64,000 nt of DNA from positions 186,001-250,000 of the forward strand of contig NZ_CAKE01000002.1 in the NCBI RefSeq assembly GCF_000296835.1, in the 5' to 3' direction. The notes below the pieces were generated by a model, which worked only from the letters and a program-made list of their open reading frames with translations, searched no databases and was not told the DNA's origin. Origin of the DNA: Lactobacillus hominis DSM 23910 = CRBIP 24.179. GTDB taxonomy: Bacteria; Bacillota; Bacilli; Lactobacillales; Lactobacillaceae. How positions within the stretch are numbered: the first letter of the stretch is position 1; each line of letters opens with the position of its first letter. Below are positions 8,888-16,543 of this stretch, piece by piece. Made by a program: the position numbers and the translations under genes.

Positions 8888-9763
8888 CTAATCAACCGCA
8901 TACTTATTAGATAACTTAATTTGAATAAATGAAACAACTGCAATCAAAATGAATAAAACAATCGCAATCGCATTAGCGTAACCAAATGAGTTGTTCTTAA
9001 ATGCATAGTTATAAACTAACAAACCAAGAGAAGTAGTTGAATTATTTGGTCCACCGGCAGTCATCGCAAAGATTTGGTCAAATGCTGTTAAACCTGATTT
9101 CAAAGCTAAAATAAAGACCATTGAAATACTTGGCAACATATATGGCAATTCAATCTTCCAAAAGATTTGACGACTGTTAGCACCATCAACAGCGGCAGCT
9201 TCCTTAATTTCATCAGGAATACTTTGAAGACCTGCTAAGAAAATAATGATTGGCATCGCAACGCCTTGCCATAACAAAACAAAGATAGTCGCAACAATCG
9301 CACCAACATTTGTACCTAATAAACTAGTTTGAAGCCAGCTAATATGTAAGAAATTACCAATAGCAGGTAAACCATAGTTAAACACTTGCTTAAAAATCAA
9401 AGCCACAGTTAAACCTGATAAAACAGCTGGGAAGAAGAACCATGCTCTGAAAAATGTTTGACCCTTGATCTTTGAATTCAAAGCCCTAGCTACCAAAATA
9501 CCAATTGCAATTTCACCTACTATTAAACAAATAGTCAATATTGCAGTAAAGCCAATTGATTTAGCAAAGTTTTGATCCATGAATAATAATTTATAGTTAT
9601 TCAGACCAACGAATTTATAGTTATAAGTTAATCCTGTCCAGTTGGTAAAACTGTAAAATGCTCCCTGAAATAGTGGGAAGTAGAAAAATATAGCTTGTAA
9701 AATCAATGGCACAATGAGGAACAACCAGCCCCAATGTCTTTCAAAAAAGTTCTTTGATTTCAT
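8888..9763 (-). CDS. msmF: sugar ABC transporter permease, MsmF/MalF type
   Basis: The second permease subunit, 291 residues with six predicted membrane helices. Its EAA loop DEIKEAAAVDGANSRQIF (about residues 182-199) is the contact for the ATP-binding subunit. The start ATG is 13 bases after the msmE stop. It pairs with MsmG to form the channel fed by lipoprotein MsmE. No ATPase gene is present anywhere in this window, so the complex must borrow one encoded elsewhere. Confidence 0.9.
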   Translation of the reverse strand: MKSKNFFERHWGWLFLIVPLILQAIFFYFPLFQGAFYSFTNWTGLTYNYKFVGLNNYKLLFMDQNFAKSIGFTAILTICLIVGEIAIGILVARALNSKIKGQTFFRAWFFFPAVLSGLTVALIFKQVFNYGLPAIGNFLHISWLQTSLLGTNVGAIVATIFVLLWQGVAMPIIIFLAGLQSIPDEIKEAAAVDGANSRQIFWKIELPYMLPSISMVFILALKSGLTAFDQIFAMTAGGPNNSTTSLGLLVYNYAFKNNSFGYANAIAIVLFILIAVVSFIQIKLSNKYAVD

Positions 9764-9776
9764 TATTGATTCCCCT

Positions 9777-11039
9777 CTAGTTAGCAGCCTTCATCGGGTT
9801 AAAGAATGTATTCATATCGTTAACCATTTGTTGTTTATTGCCAGTCATCAAGTAACTTGCTGTCAAATTGAAGAAGTCGTTTTCACTAGTCCAATCCTGT
9901 GCAAGCCAGACCATATCATGCTTAGTAAAGGCTAATTGTGAAAGTCCACCTAATTGTGAATTAGGGCCTTTTTGTTTAACTCCTTTAACAGCTACTGGAC
10001 TTCCATCTACGTCATAGTATTTTTGCATGGCAGCTGGAGTAGTCATGTAAGCCACAAATTTTTCAGCTGCTTTTTTATGTTTAGATTTAGATGAAATTGA
10101 TAAAGCCAAGTCTCCTGAACCAACTGTCATTTCATGGTTTGGTTTAGCAGCTGGGAAAGCAAAAGTTCTAACTTTAAATTTTGGCTTTTGCTGATTAATC
10201 ATTGGTAAAGCCCATGAACCATTTGGCATAATTAAGCTTTGGCCACTAGCGAATGATACAACCGCATCGTTATAACTCGCTCCACGCCAATTCTTTTGAG
10301 CATTAAGTCTTAGTAAGTTAAGTCTATTAAAGTCTTTTTGAATATATGGATTATTGACCTTAATTCCATTTGGTGCAGAATATCTTAAAAGTTTATTAGC
10401 TTGTTTAGCACCACCAGTGACTGTAGCAAGCGACAATTGATGATAACCATTCAAAGTCCAAGGCTCAGTACCAGCAACTGCAAATGGAGCTTTGCCGCTC
10501 TTTTTAATTTTCTCAACTGCTGCTTCAAAATCTGCCCAAGTCTTTGGTGGCTTAATTCCTAGTTTTTCAAATTCTGTTGCATTATAGAAAAATCCATAAA
10601 CATTCGCACTTAATGGGGCATTATAAATTTTCCCATTAATCTTAAATTGATCTGCATAATGATTTTTGATGTTCTTAATATATGGCGCATTCGTCATATC
10701 TTCAAAATACCCTGCCTTGGCCCACTCTTGATAATCGATATTTTGTGGATAAATATTAATTACATCTGGAACATCACCAGAAAGCATTCTAGTTTTTAAA
10801 ACTGTCCCAGCATCAGGAACGTCCAATTCCTTAACATGAATATCTGGATTTTTCTTTTCAAAATCCTTGATAATTTCTTTTAAGGTGCCAGACATTTCCT
10901 TTTTTTGGTTAAAATACTCTATTGTAACTTTTTTCCCATTATGACTTTCTTCGCTAGCTTGTTTATTCCCGCATCCCGCTAGAGTTAAGCCTAGTGCAGC
11001 CAAGCCAACAAGCGATAATCTTCGTAGCCATTTATTCAT
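9777..11039 (-). CDS. msmE: sugar-binding lipoprotein of ABC importer, MsmE type
   Basis: This extracellular solute-binding protein of family 1 delivers sugar to MsmFG. The lipobox LTLAGC predicts lipidation at Cys23 after signal peptidase II cleavage. The mature part has the binding-protein pattern MLSGDVPDVINIYPQN and AGYFEDMTN. The frame is open further upstream, but GGAGG eight to eleven bases before the ATG at 11039 fixes the start, giving 420 aa. It is the first gene of the msmEFG unit, behind a promoter overlapped by operator-like half-sites and a cre. Confidence 0.92.
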   Translation of the reverse strand: MNKWLRRLSLVGLAALGLTLAGCGNKQASEESHNGKKVTIEYFNQKKEMSGTLKEIIKDFEKKNPDIHVKELDVPDAGTVLKTRMLSGDVPDVINIYPQNIDYQEWAKAGYFEDMTNAPYIKNIKNHYADQFKINGKIYNAPLSANVYGFFYNATEFEKLGIKPPKTWADFEAAVEKIKKSGKAPFAVAGTEPWTLNGYHQLSLATVTGGAKQANKLLRYSAPNGIKVNNPYIQKDFNRLNLLRLNAQKNWRGASYNDAVVSFASGQSLIMPNGSWALPMINQQKPKFKVRTFAFPAAKPNHEMTVGSGDLALSISSKSKHKKAAEKFVAYMTTPAAMQKYYDVDGSPVAVKGVKQKGPNSQLGGLSQLAFTKHDMVWLAQDWTSENDFFNLTASYLMTGNKQQMVNDMNTFFNPMKAAN

Positions 11040-11084
11040 AGCTTTCTTTCCTCCAAACTTAAGTATCTCTGCCAAGTTAAAAAT

Positions 11085-11099
11085 AAGTAAACGTTTTCA
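11085..11099. promoter_or_regulatory. cre (CcpA site) downstream of the msmE start point
   Basis: AAGTAAACGTTTTCA fits WTGNAANCGNWNNCA with one mismatch. It lies about 10 bases inside the msmE transcript, a typical roadblock position for catabolite repression. Confidence 0.6.
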
Positions 11100-11111
11100 T
11101 TTGACAAATCA

Positions 11112-11159
11112 ATCATAACTCAATCTGTAAATTTTTCAACCCATTTTCATAAATTTACA
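11112..11159 (-). promoter_or_regulatory. msmE promoter with paired operator half-sites
   Basis: On the minus strand TTGAAA (11134-11139) and TATGAT (11112-11117) are 16 bases apart. The perfect 9-base inverted repeat TGTAAATTT (11126-11134) / AAATTTACA (11151-11159) covers the spacer and the start of the -35 box. The same half-site recurs around the divergent regulator start, so the adjacent LacI-type protein is the likely binder. Confidence 0.6.
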
Positions 11160-11205
11160 TAAAGATATCTTGTAATTTCCATATATTAAAGCATTAGTGT
11201 TATGA

Positions 11206-11231
11206 TAATTTACATGTGGAGGTGTAAATTA
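11206..11231. promoter_or_regulatory. inverted repeat enclosing the msmR ribosome site
   Basis: TAATTTACA (11206-11214) and TGTAAATTA (11223-11231) are perfect 9-base complements around TGTGGAGG, with the last A being the first base of the ATG. As DNA it may be an autoregulatory operator; as RNA it is a hairpin with the Shine-Dalgarno in its loop. Confidence 0.55.
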
Positions 11232-12193
11232 TGCCAGTAACTATTACAGACGTCGCAAAAAAAGCTCAAGTTTCAACGGCCACAGTTTCACGCTACTTAA
11301 ATCGCAGTGGCTACGTAGGCCAAGAAGCAGCACGAAAAATAAAACAAGCCATTGAACTATTGGGCTATAAGCAAAAAATCTCAAGCTTTAATCCGACTCC
11401 AGTAAAATTAATTGAGGTCAATTTTCCTAATATCGACAATCCATTTTACGCCGAACTATTTGAATACTTGTCAGGTTACTTAAAAGAAAAAGGATATGAC
11501 TGCGTTCTTCATATAGACCACTTTCATATCCAAGATTTTGACTATTATTTAAAACGTTTTAAAAAACATGAAATTTCTGGGCTAATCACCAGTTCCTTAC
11601 TCCATATTTCGCAAAAAGACTTAAATCGCAATTTGCCAATTATTAGTTTTGATCGAAAGATTAGTCCCAAAATTCCGACTATTCAATCTAATAACCTTGA
11701 TGCTGGTGCTCAAATCGCACAATCGGTTTTAAATCGGGGAAAAAATAAAATTTTAATTATCGCTGGAGCAAAAGAAGACTATTACCCAATTAATGATCGT
11801 ATTAAGGGTATGATGCGTGTTTTTAACACTTATAAGATGAAAGTCACTCTTGAATCTTTAAATGCGAACGAATCAATCATTGCTAAGAAAATTATGATCC
11901 AGCAAATCTTGCAAAAACATGAATATGATGCAATCTGCTGCACAGATGACATTACGGCGCTGATTGCCAAACAATGCAGCGACTTTTTAAAATTAGATCC
12001 CTTAATTACAGGATTTGACGGTACTAATTTAATCCAAACTCTCTTCCCTAGCTTAATTACTGTCCGCCAGCATACAAAAGAATTAGCACAGTTAATGAGC
12101 GATCTTCTTCTTAAGCACATAAATGATCCTTTATATCCCCTAGAAAGTGTTTACACCTTACCAGTCACTCTTATTAATCAATATAATCACTAA
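11231..12193 (+). CDS. msmR: LacI-family transcriptional regulator of the raffinose locus
   Basis: The N-terminal helix-turn-helix ITDVAKKAQVSTATVSRYL (about residues 4-22) and hinge are followed by a periplasmic-binding-like sugar domain (about 60-320) ending in VTLINQYN. It is transcribed divergently from msmEFG, the classic position of a local repressor. Repeated TGTAAATT/AATTTACA half-sites in the shared region are candidate targets. Note that typical LacI operators are compact palindromes with central CG, while these halves are widely spaced. The symbol follows position and is inferred. Confidence 0.85.
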   Translation: MPVTITDVAKKAQVSTATVSRYLNRSGYVGQEAARKIKQAIELLGYKQKISSFNPTPVKLIEVNFPNIDNPFYAELFEYLSGYLKEKGYDCVLHIDHFHIQDFDYYLKRFKKHEISGLITSSLLHISQKDLNRNLPIISFDRKISPKIPTIQSNNLDAGAQIAQSVLNRGKNKILIIAGAKEDYYPINDRIKGMMRVFNTYKMKVTLESLNANESIIAKKIMIQQILQKHEYDAICCTDDITALIAKQCSDFLKLDPLITGFDGTNLIQTLFPSLITVRQHTKELAQLMSDLLLKHINDPLYPLESVYTLPVTLINQYNH

Positions 12194-12198
12194 CAAAA

Positions 12199-12228
12199 AA
12201 AGGCCTGAAAAATTAATTTCAGGCCTTT
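12199..12228. terminator. bidirectional terminator between msmR and murA
   Basis: AAAGGCCTGAAA/TTTCAGGCCTTT forms a strong stem with T-runs on both strands, serving the two convergent genes. Confidence 0.9.
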
Positions 12229-12244
12229 TGTGTTTCATATTTTA

Positions 12245-13510
12245 TTATTTATCAATTACTGTAACATCGCCGCCTAATTGACGGATTTTTTCTTGGACAC
12301 GATCATAGCCGCGCAAAATATTACCAGCATTAGAAATGACGGTTTCCCCATCTGCCATAAGACCAGCCAGCATTAAACAAGCTCCAGCTCGAATTTCACC
12401 AGCGCTAACATGTGCACCACGCAACTTAGGAGTTGGATGAACTAAAATAATATTATCTTCTACCCTAATGTCAGCGCCCATTTTTTGCAATTCGGGAATA
12501 TGACCCACACGTTTAGGATAAATATTATCGATTACTACACCTTCACCAGACTTAGCAGTAAGTAAAAGCGGCGTAATTGGCTGCTGCAAGTCAGTTGCAA
12601 AACCTGGATAAACATCAGTTTTTACCTGCACCATTTTCAAATCGCCAGCTGGATAAACATAAAGCGAATCTTCATCAGAATCAATAACAACTCCCATTTC
12701 TTCTACTTTGGCTAAGTACGAATCCAGGTGTTCTTCAATAATGTTATGAATTCTGATTCCATTACCAATGCAAGCTGCCAAAGAAACATAAGTACCAGCT
12801 TCAATTCGATCAGGAATAATAGTATGCGGAATCTGAGCCTTTAACTGTTCAACACCTTCAATTCTGATTGAATCAGTTCCTGCACCACGAATAGTTGCAC
12901 CCATATTATTTAAAAATGTAGCTAAGTCAATAATTTCTGGTTCTTTAGCTGCATTTTCAATAATCGTTTGTCCTTGTGCAGTTACACTAGCCATAATAAT
13001 ATTCATCGTTGCTCCAACGGATGGCATTTTCAAATGGATTTTTGCTCCATGAAGACCATCTGCTGGCGCAGTAATTATTATTTGATCATTTTCATTTTTT
13101 ACAGTAGCTCCTAAAGCTTCAAAACCTTTAATGTGTTGATCAATTGGACGAGGACCTATATCATCGCCACCTGGAAAGCCTACAACAGCTTTTCCAAAGC
13201 GACCAAGTAAAGCACCCATAAAATAATAAGATGCACGAAGAGACTTAATTTTTCCTGCTGGAAGTGGACTCATCTTAATCTTGTCGGGATTAATTTCTAA
13301 AGTCGTTTCATGGAAATTACATTTAACGTCCATTTCTGTAAGCAGGTCCATTAAGTTATCAACATCCGCAATTCTCGGCACAGCTTCTAACGTTACCGGG
13401 GTACGGGAAAGTATTGACGCTGGAATCAAAGCCACAGTAGAGTTCTTGGCTCCACCAATCCATACGTCGCCCTTTAAGGGCTTTCCGCCATGAATAATCA
13501 TTTGTTTCAT
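12245..13510 (-). CDS. murA: UDP-N-acetylglucosamine 1-carboxyvinyltransferase with Asp in place of the catalytic Cys
   Basis: MurA adds enolpyruvate from PEP to UDP-GlcNAc, the first committed step of peptidoglycan synthesis. The GGAKNSTVALIPA motif near the N-terminus and the RASYYFMGALLGRFG segment are typical. The active-site loop, normally PGGC followed by IGPRP, reads PGGDDIGPRP, so the residue equivalent to E. coli Cys115 is Asp (about residue 116). That change is known to keep activity and to prevent alkylation by fosfomycin. The frame opens at 13531; I prefer ATG 13510 (421 aa) because AAAGGA lies upstream of it and none precedes the first ATG. The order rpoE-pyrG-murA is conserved in this group. 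Confidence 0.93.
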   Translation of the reverse strand: MKQMIIHGGKPLKGDVWIGGAKNSTVALIPASILSRTPVTLEAVPRIADVDNLMDLLTEMDVKCNFHETTLEINPDKIKMSPLPAGKIKSLRASYYFMGALLGRFGKAVVGFPGGDDIGPRPIDQHIKGFEALGATVKNENDQIIITAPADGLHGAKIHLKMPSVGATMNIIMASVTAQGQTIIENAAKEPEIIDLATFLNNMGATIRGAGTDSIRIEGVEQLKAQIPHTIIPDRIEAGTYVSLAACIGNGIRIHNIIEEHLDSYLAKVEEMGVVIDSDEDSLYVYPAGDLKMVQVKTDVYPGFATDLQQPITPLLLTAKSGEGVVIDNIYPKRVGHIPELQKMGADIRVEDNIILVHPTPKLRGAHVSAGEIRAGACLMLAGLMADGETVISNAGNILRGYDRVQEKIRQLGGDVTVIDK

Positions 13511-13580
13511 TGGGGAAACAATCCTTTTCATCTATTTGTAATATCAAAATGTATCACAAAATATAATATAGAAAAATCGA

Positions 13581-13620
13581 CAAAAAAACAAGAGGATCAG
13601 TCTAGACCAGCCCTGCTTGT
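13581..13620 (-). terminator. terminator of pyrG
   Basis: On the minus strand the arms ACAAGCAGG/CCTCTTGT enclose a second short stem and run into a T-tract. It lies between pyrG and murA. Confidence 0.7.
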
Positions 13621-13667
13621 TATCAAATTTTAATCTTTTTTATTGGAATACATGTCTTTTTTGAAAA

Positions 13668-15290
13668 TTAATCAAATTTTGATTCAGGCAAGTTACTTGC
13701 AGCTCCAATAAATGCTTTAAACAATCCTTCTGGACGTTGCGGACGACTCAAAAATTCCGGGTGATATTGAGCAGCAATAAAGAATTTATTCTTTGGCAAT
13801 TCAATAATTTCTACCAAACGATTATCTGGCGAAACGCCTGAAAATACCATTCCTGCTTTTTCAAAAGCTTCACGATAATCATTGTTAAATTCATAACGGT
13901 GGCGGTGACGTTCTTGAATGACGTCTTGGTTGTCATAAGCTTTACGCGTCTTAGTGCCTTGCTTTAAGGCAGCTGGATAAAGTCCTAAACGTAAAGTTCC
14001 ACCAATATCTTCGATATCACGCTTATCAGCCATAATATCAATGATATTATTTGGTGTCTTAGGATCAGCTTCAGCAGTATTAGCATCTTTTAAGCCTAAA
14101 ACATTACGTGCAAATTCTACACTAGCCATTTGCATCCCTAAGCAAATTCCTAAAAATGGAATGTCGTTTTCGCGAGCATATTGAATTGCAGTAATCATGC
14201 CTTCAAGTCCGCGTGTTCCAAAACCACCTGGAACAATTAAACCGTCTGAACCCTTCATAATATCTGCAATATTATCTGGCGTAATATCTTCTGCTTGTAC
14301 TTTATCGACCTCAATCTTAGTATTGTAAAGATATCCTGCATGCTGCAAAGCATCAGTTACTGAAATGTAAGCATCTTCTAATTCAACATACTTACCTACC
14401 AAAGTAATCTTAGTAGTATGCTTTAAGTTCTTAGCTCTTTCATCAAGCTTACTCCAAGCTGCCATATCAGCTTCAGGCTTGGGGCTTTTAAGATGAAGGA
14501 AATCACATACTAATTGATCCATGCCTTGCTTTTGGAAAGAAAGTGGAACATCAAATAATGAAGGTTCATCAATCGATTCAATGATTCTTTCTACAGGAAC
14601 ATCAGTAAAAGTAGAAATCTTATTCTTCAATTCTTGACCAACTGGCTTTTCAGCGCGAAGTACTAGCATATTAGGTTGAATACCAATACTGCGAAGTTCA
14701 GCAACTGAATGTTGAGTTGGTTTGGTCTTCATTTCATGAGCAGCATGCAAATAAGGCACTAATGTACAGTGGATGTACATTACATTTTCATCGCCAACTT
14801 CACGACGCATTTGACGAATTGCTTCCATGAATGGAGTTGATTCAATATCACCTACAGTACCACCAATTTCAGAAATAATTACATCAGAATCAGTAGTAAG
14901 TGCAGCACGCATGATCTTTTTCTTAATCATATCAGTGATATGCGGAATAACTTGAACAGTTGCTCCATGGTAATCGCCACGACGTTCTTTTTCAAGAACT
15001 TCTTTATAAATCTTACCGGTAGTAACATTAGAATATTTACTAGTTCTAACGTCTACAATTCTTTCATAGTGACCTAAGTCAAGGTCAGCTTCAGTACCAT
15101 CATCAGTTACATATACTTCCCCGTGTTGATAAGGATTCATCGTACCTGGATCAATATTAATGTATGGATCGAATTTTTGCATCGTAACTTTTAAGCCACG
15201 ATTTTTTAATAAACGTCCTAAACTTGAAGCGGTAATTCCTTTACCTAAAGATGATACAACCCCACCGGTTACAAAAATATACTTGGTCAT
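13668..15290 (-). CDS. pyrG: CTP synthase
   Basis: The enzyme aminates UTP to CTP using glutamine and ATP. The 540-residue protein starts [19 protein letters not shown], the ATP-binding synthetase domain, and ends with a class I amidotransferase domain bearing GICLGMQ (nucleophile Cys) and the HPEF pair. The frame is open 24 codons upstream, but GGAAGGAAG just before ATG 15290 and the family length fix the start; the extension would translate the attenuator hairpin. The gene is expressed from its own promoter with a CTP-sensing leader. Confidence 0.97.
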   Translation of the reverse strand: MTKYIFVTGGVVSSLGKGITASSLGRLLKNRGLKVTMQKFDPYINIDPGTMNPYQHGEVYVTDDGTEADLDLGHYERIVDVRTSKYSNVTTGKIYKEVLEKERRGDYHGATVQVIPHITDMIKKKIMRAALTTDSDVIISEIGGTVGDIESTPFMEAIRQMRREVGDENVMYIHCTLVPYLHAAHEMKTKPTQHSVAELRSIGIQPNMLVLRAEKPVGQELKNKISTFTDVPVERIIESIDEPSLFDVPLSFQKQGMDQLVCDFLHLKSPKPEADMAAWSKLDERAKNLKHTTKITLVGKYVELEDAYISVTDALQHAGYLYNTKIEVDKVQAEDITPDNIADIMKGSDGLIVPGGFGTRGLEGMITAIQYARENDIPFLGICLGMQMASVEFARNVLGLKDANTAEADPKTPNNIIDIMADKRDIEDIGGTLRLGLYPAALKQGTKTRKAYDNQDVIQERHRHRYEFNNDYREAFEKAGMVFSGVSPDNRLVEIIELPKNKFFIAAQYHPEFLSRPQRPEGLFKAFIGAASNLPESKFD

Positions 15291-15329
15291 GCCCTGCTTC
15301 CTTCCTATAGAAATAAAATCAAATAAAAC

Positions 15330-15409
15330 AAAAAAAGCTCCCACTTGGGAGCTAAAATGCACGTAGAGTGCCCATACAAAATACTAAAGGGATTTTATCT
15401 CTTCGTCAA
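15330..15409 (-). promoter_or_regulatory. pyrG promoter and CTP-sensing attenuator leader
   Basis: On the minus strand TTGACG (15404-15409), a 17-base spacer and TAGTAT (15381-15386) place +1 on the first G of GGGC (15373). The leader ends in the terminator AGCTCCC/GGGAGCT (15336-15353) with six T. This matches the mechanism known for Bacillus and Lactococcus pyrG: when CTP is low, polymerase stutters on the initial GGG, and the added G-run pairs with the CUCCC arm and prevents termination. Sequence match is direct; function is by analogy. Confidence 0.85.
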
Positions 15410-15414
15410 GTATT

Positions 15415-15960
15415 TTATTCGTCATCGTCATCTAAATCATCTTGATGAAGTTCTGATAATTGACCTTCAATACCGTCATCTAAATCATCGTCATCATTAG
15501 CATCATCTAAATCGTCATCATCTGAATATTCGTCATCATTATCTTCATCATCGATATCCAAATCATCGTCTTCTGGGTCATCAGAATCGTAGTCAATAAT
15601 GTCATCATCATCAGAATCGCCAATAAAGGCATTAACTTTCTTATGGTGCTTTTTACGTGGTGCGTCTTCTTCATCTTCAGGGTGATTTACTTCTTCATCC
15701 ACTGATTCAAATGGGAACCATGAACGTAATGCCCAAACATTATCACCCATAGAAATAAATTCGCCGTCAGTGTTTAAATCAGTATAAAATTGTGGTAAAC
15801 GTTCACGGATCTCTTCATCACTCTTGCCCAAGAAACTTTGAACAGCGTTCACGATGTCAGCAAAGGCCATTCTCTTGCCGCTATCTTGCAAAATTGCTCG
15901 AGCAACTTCAATCATTGACAATTCGTCTTTATTTTGGCCCTTAAAATCATCTAAACCCAC
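15415..15960 (-). CDS. rpoE: RNA polymerase delta subunit
   Basis: Delta is a Gram-positive RNA polymerase subunit that helps promoter selectivity and core recycling. An N-terminal HARE-HTH domain (about residues 12-80) contains ELSMIEVARAIL and FADIVNAVQSFL. The C-terminal half, from about residue 90, is an intrinsically disordered Asp/Glu tail, here almost pure DDDLD-type repeats after a short basic KKHHKK patch. I place the start at GTG 15960, giving MGLDDFKGQ (181 aa), since AAAGGA is too close to the earlier in-frame GTG at 15969. It ends six bases before the pyrG -35 box. Confidence 0.93.
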   Translation of the reverse strand: MGLDDFKGQNKDELSMIEVARAILQDSGKRMAFADIVNAVQSFLGKSDEEIRERLPQFYTDLNTDGEFISMGDNVWALRSWFPFESVDEEVNHPEDEEDAPRKKHHKKVNAFIGDSDDDDIIDYDSDDPEDDDLDIDDEDNDDEYSDDDDLDDANDDDDLDDGIEGQLSELHQDDLDDDDE

Positions 15961-16005
15961 TAATGGCACGTCCTTTCACTTTAAATCTTTACCATTTTAC
16001 TAAGC

Positions 16006-16425
16006 TTAATGGTAAAAATCAATCTTAATTGCATAGTTACCTACTAAGTATAGACCAGAAAAGAGATCATATTCAACATTTAGTTGCATATTCTCTCCGA
16101 TTTCTCCAGAAAAATCCAATTTATTTGTAACGCTAGTTAAATCCATAATCTTAGAATGGGCAATAATACGACAGTTTTTCTTTTCACCAGGTTCAAATTT
16201 CATCATCGTATAATCGTTATCTTCGATTTTTCCACGTTGCATTACTAATTCTTTAGGCTTAATCAGCAATTTTACGGGCACATTACCGTTTTTATTTTCT
16301 TCTTGATAATTTACCCTGAAGCCATTATCAAGCTGCTCTATCGTCCCAAATCCAGTACGAGAAAAAGTTGCGCTTTGATCTTCCTGGGTAATTTTACTTG
16401 TTAGTTTTATTTTTATATTTTCCAT
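16006..16425 (-). CDS. DUF1934 beta-barrel protein (YwiB-like)
   Basis: A small cytosolic protein of 139 residues made mostly of beta-strands, matching the DUF1934/YwiB family of unknown biochemical role. Recognisable parts are NIKIKLTSKI, the central strand pairs GNVPVKLLIKPKELVMQRG and the ending LVGNYAIKIDFYH. The frame is open 20 codons upstream, but GAGGA before ATG 16425 fixes the start. It lies beside rpoE in the same direction, as in several Firmicutes. No function can be read from the sequence. Confidence 0.75.
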   Translation of the reverse strand: MENIKIKLTSKITQEDQSATFSRTGFGTIEQLDNGFRVNYQEENKNGNVPVKLLIKPKELVMQRGKIEDNDYTMMKFEPGEKKNCRIIAHSKIMDLTSVTNKLDFSGEIGENMQLNVEYDLFSGLYLVGNYAIKIDFYH

Positions 16426-16543
16426 TATACAATTATCCTCAAAAAGCCTTGCATAGCCATTTACTTGCATTATTGTTATAATCAATTTTAGTAAAGAAAT
16501 AAAGAATTTTGTTTTTAGTAGACTAGAAAATATTATAAGAAAA

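Noticed and set aside
13359-13547. A 62-aa minus-strand ORF overlapping the start of murA
   Set aside because: It is another frame of murA and its residues resemble no family.
15291-15362. N-terminal extension of CTP synthase
   Set aside because: It would translate the attenuator hairpin and has no ribosome site; the family start MTKYIF follows GGAAGGAAG.
15415-15600. A repeat or CRISPR-like array of GAT/ATC triplets
   Set aside because: It encodes the Asp/Glu-rich disordered tail of the delta subunit and has no regular spacers.
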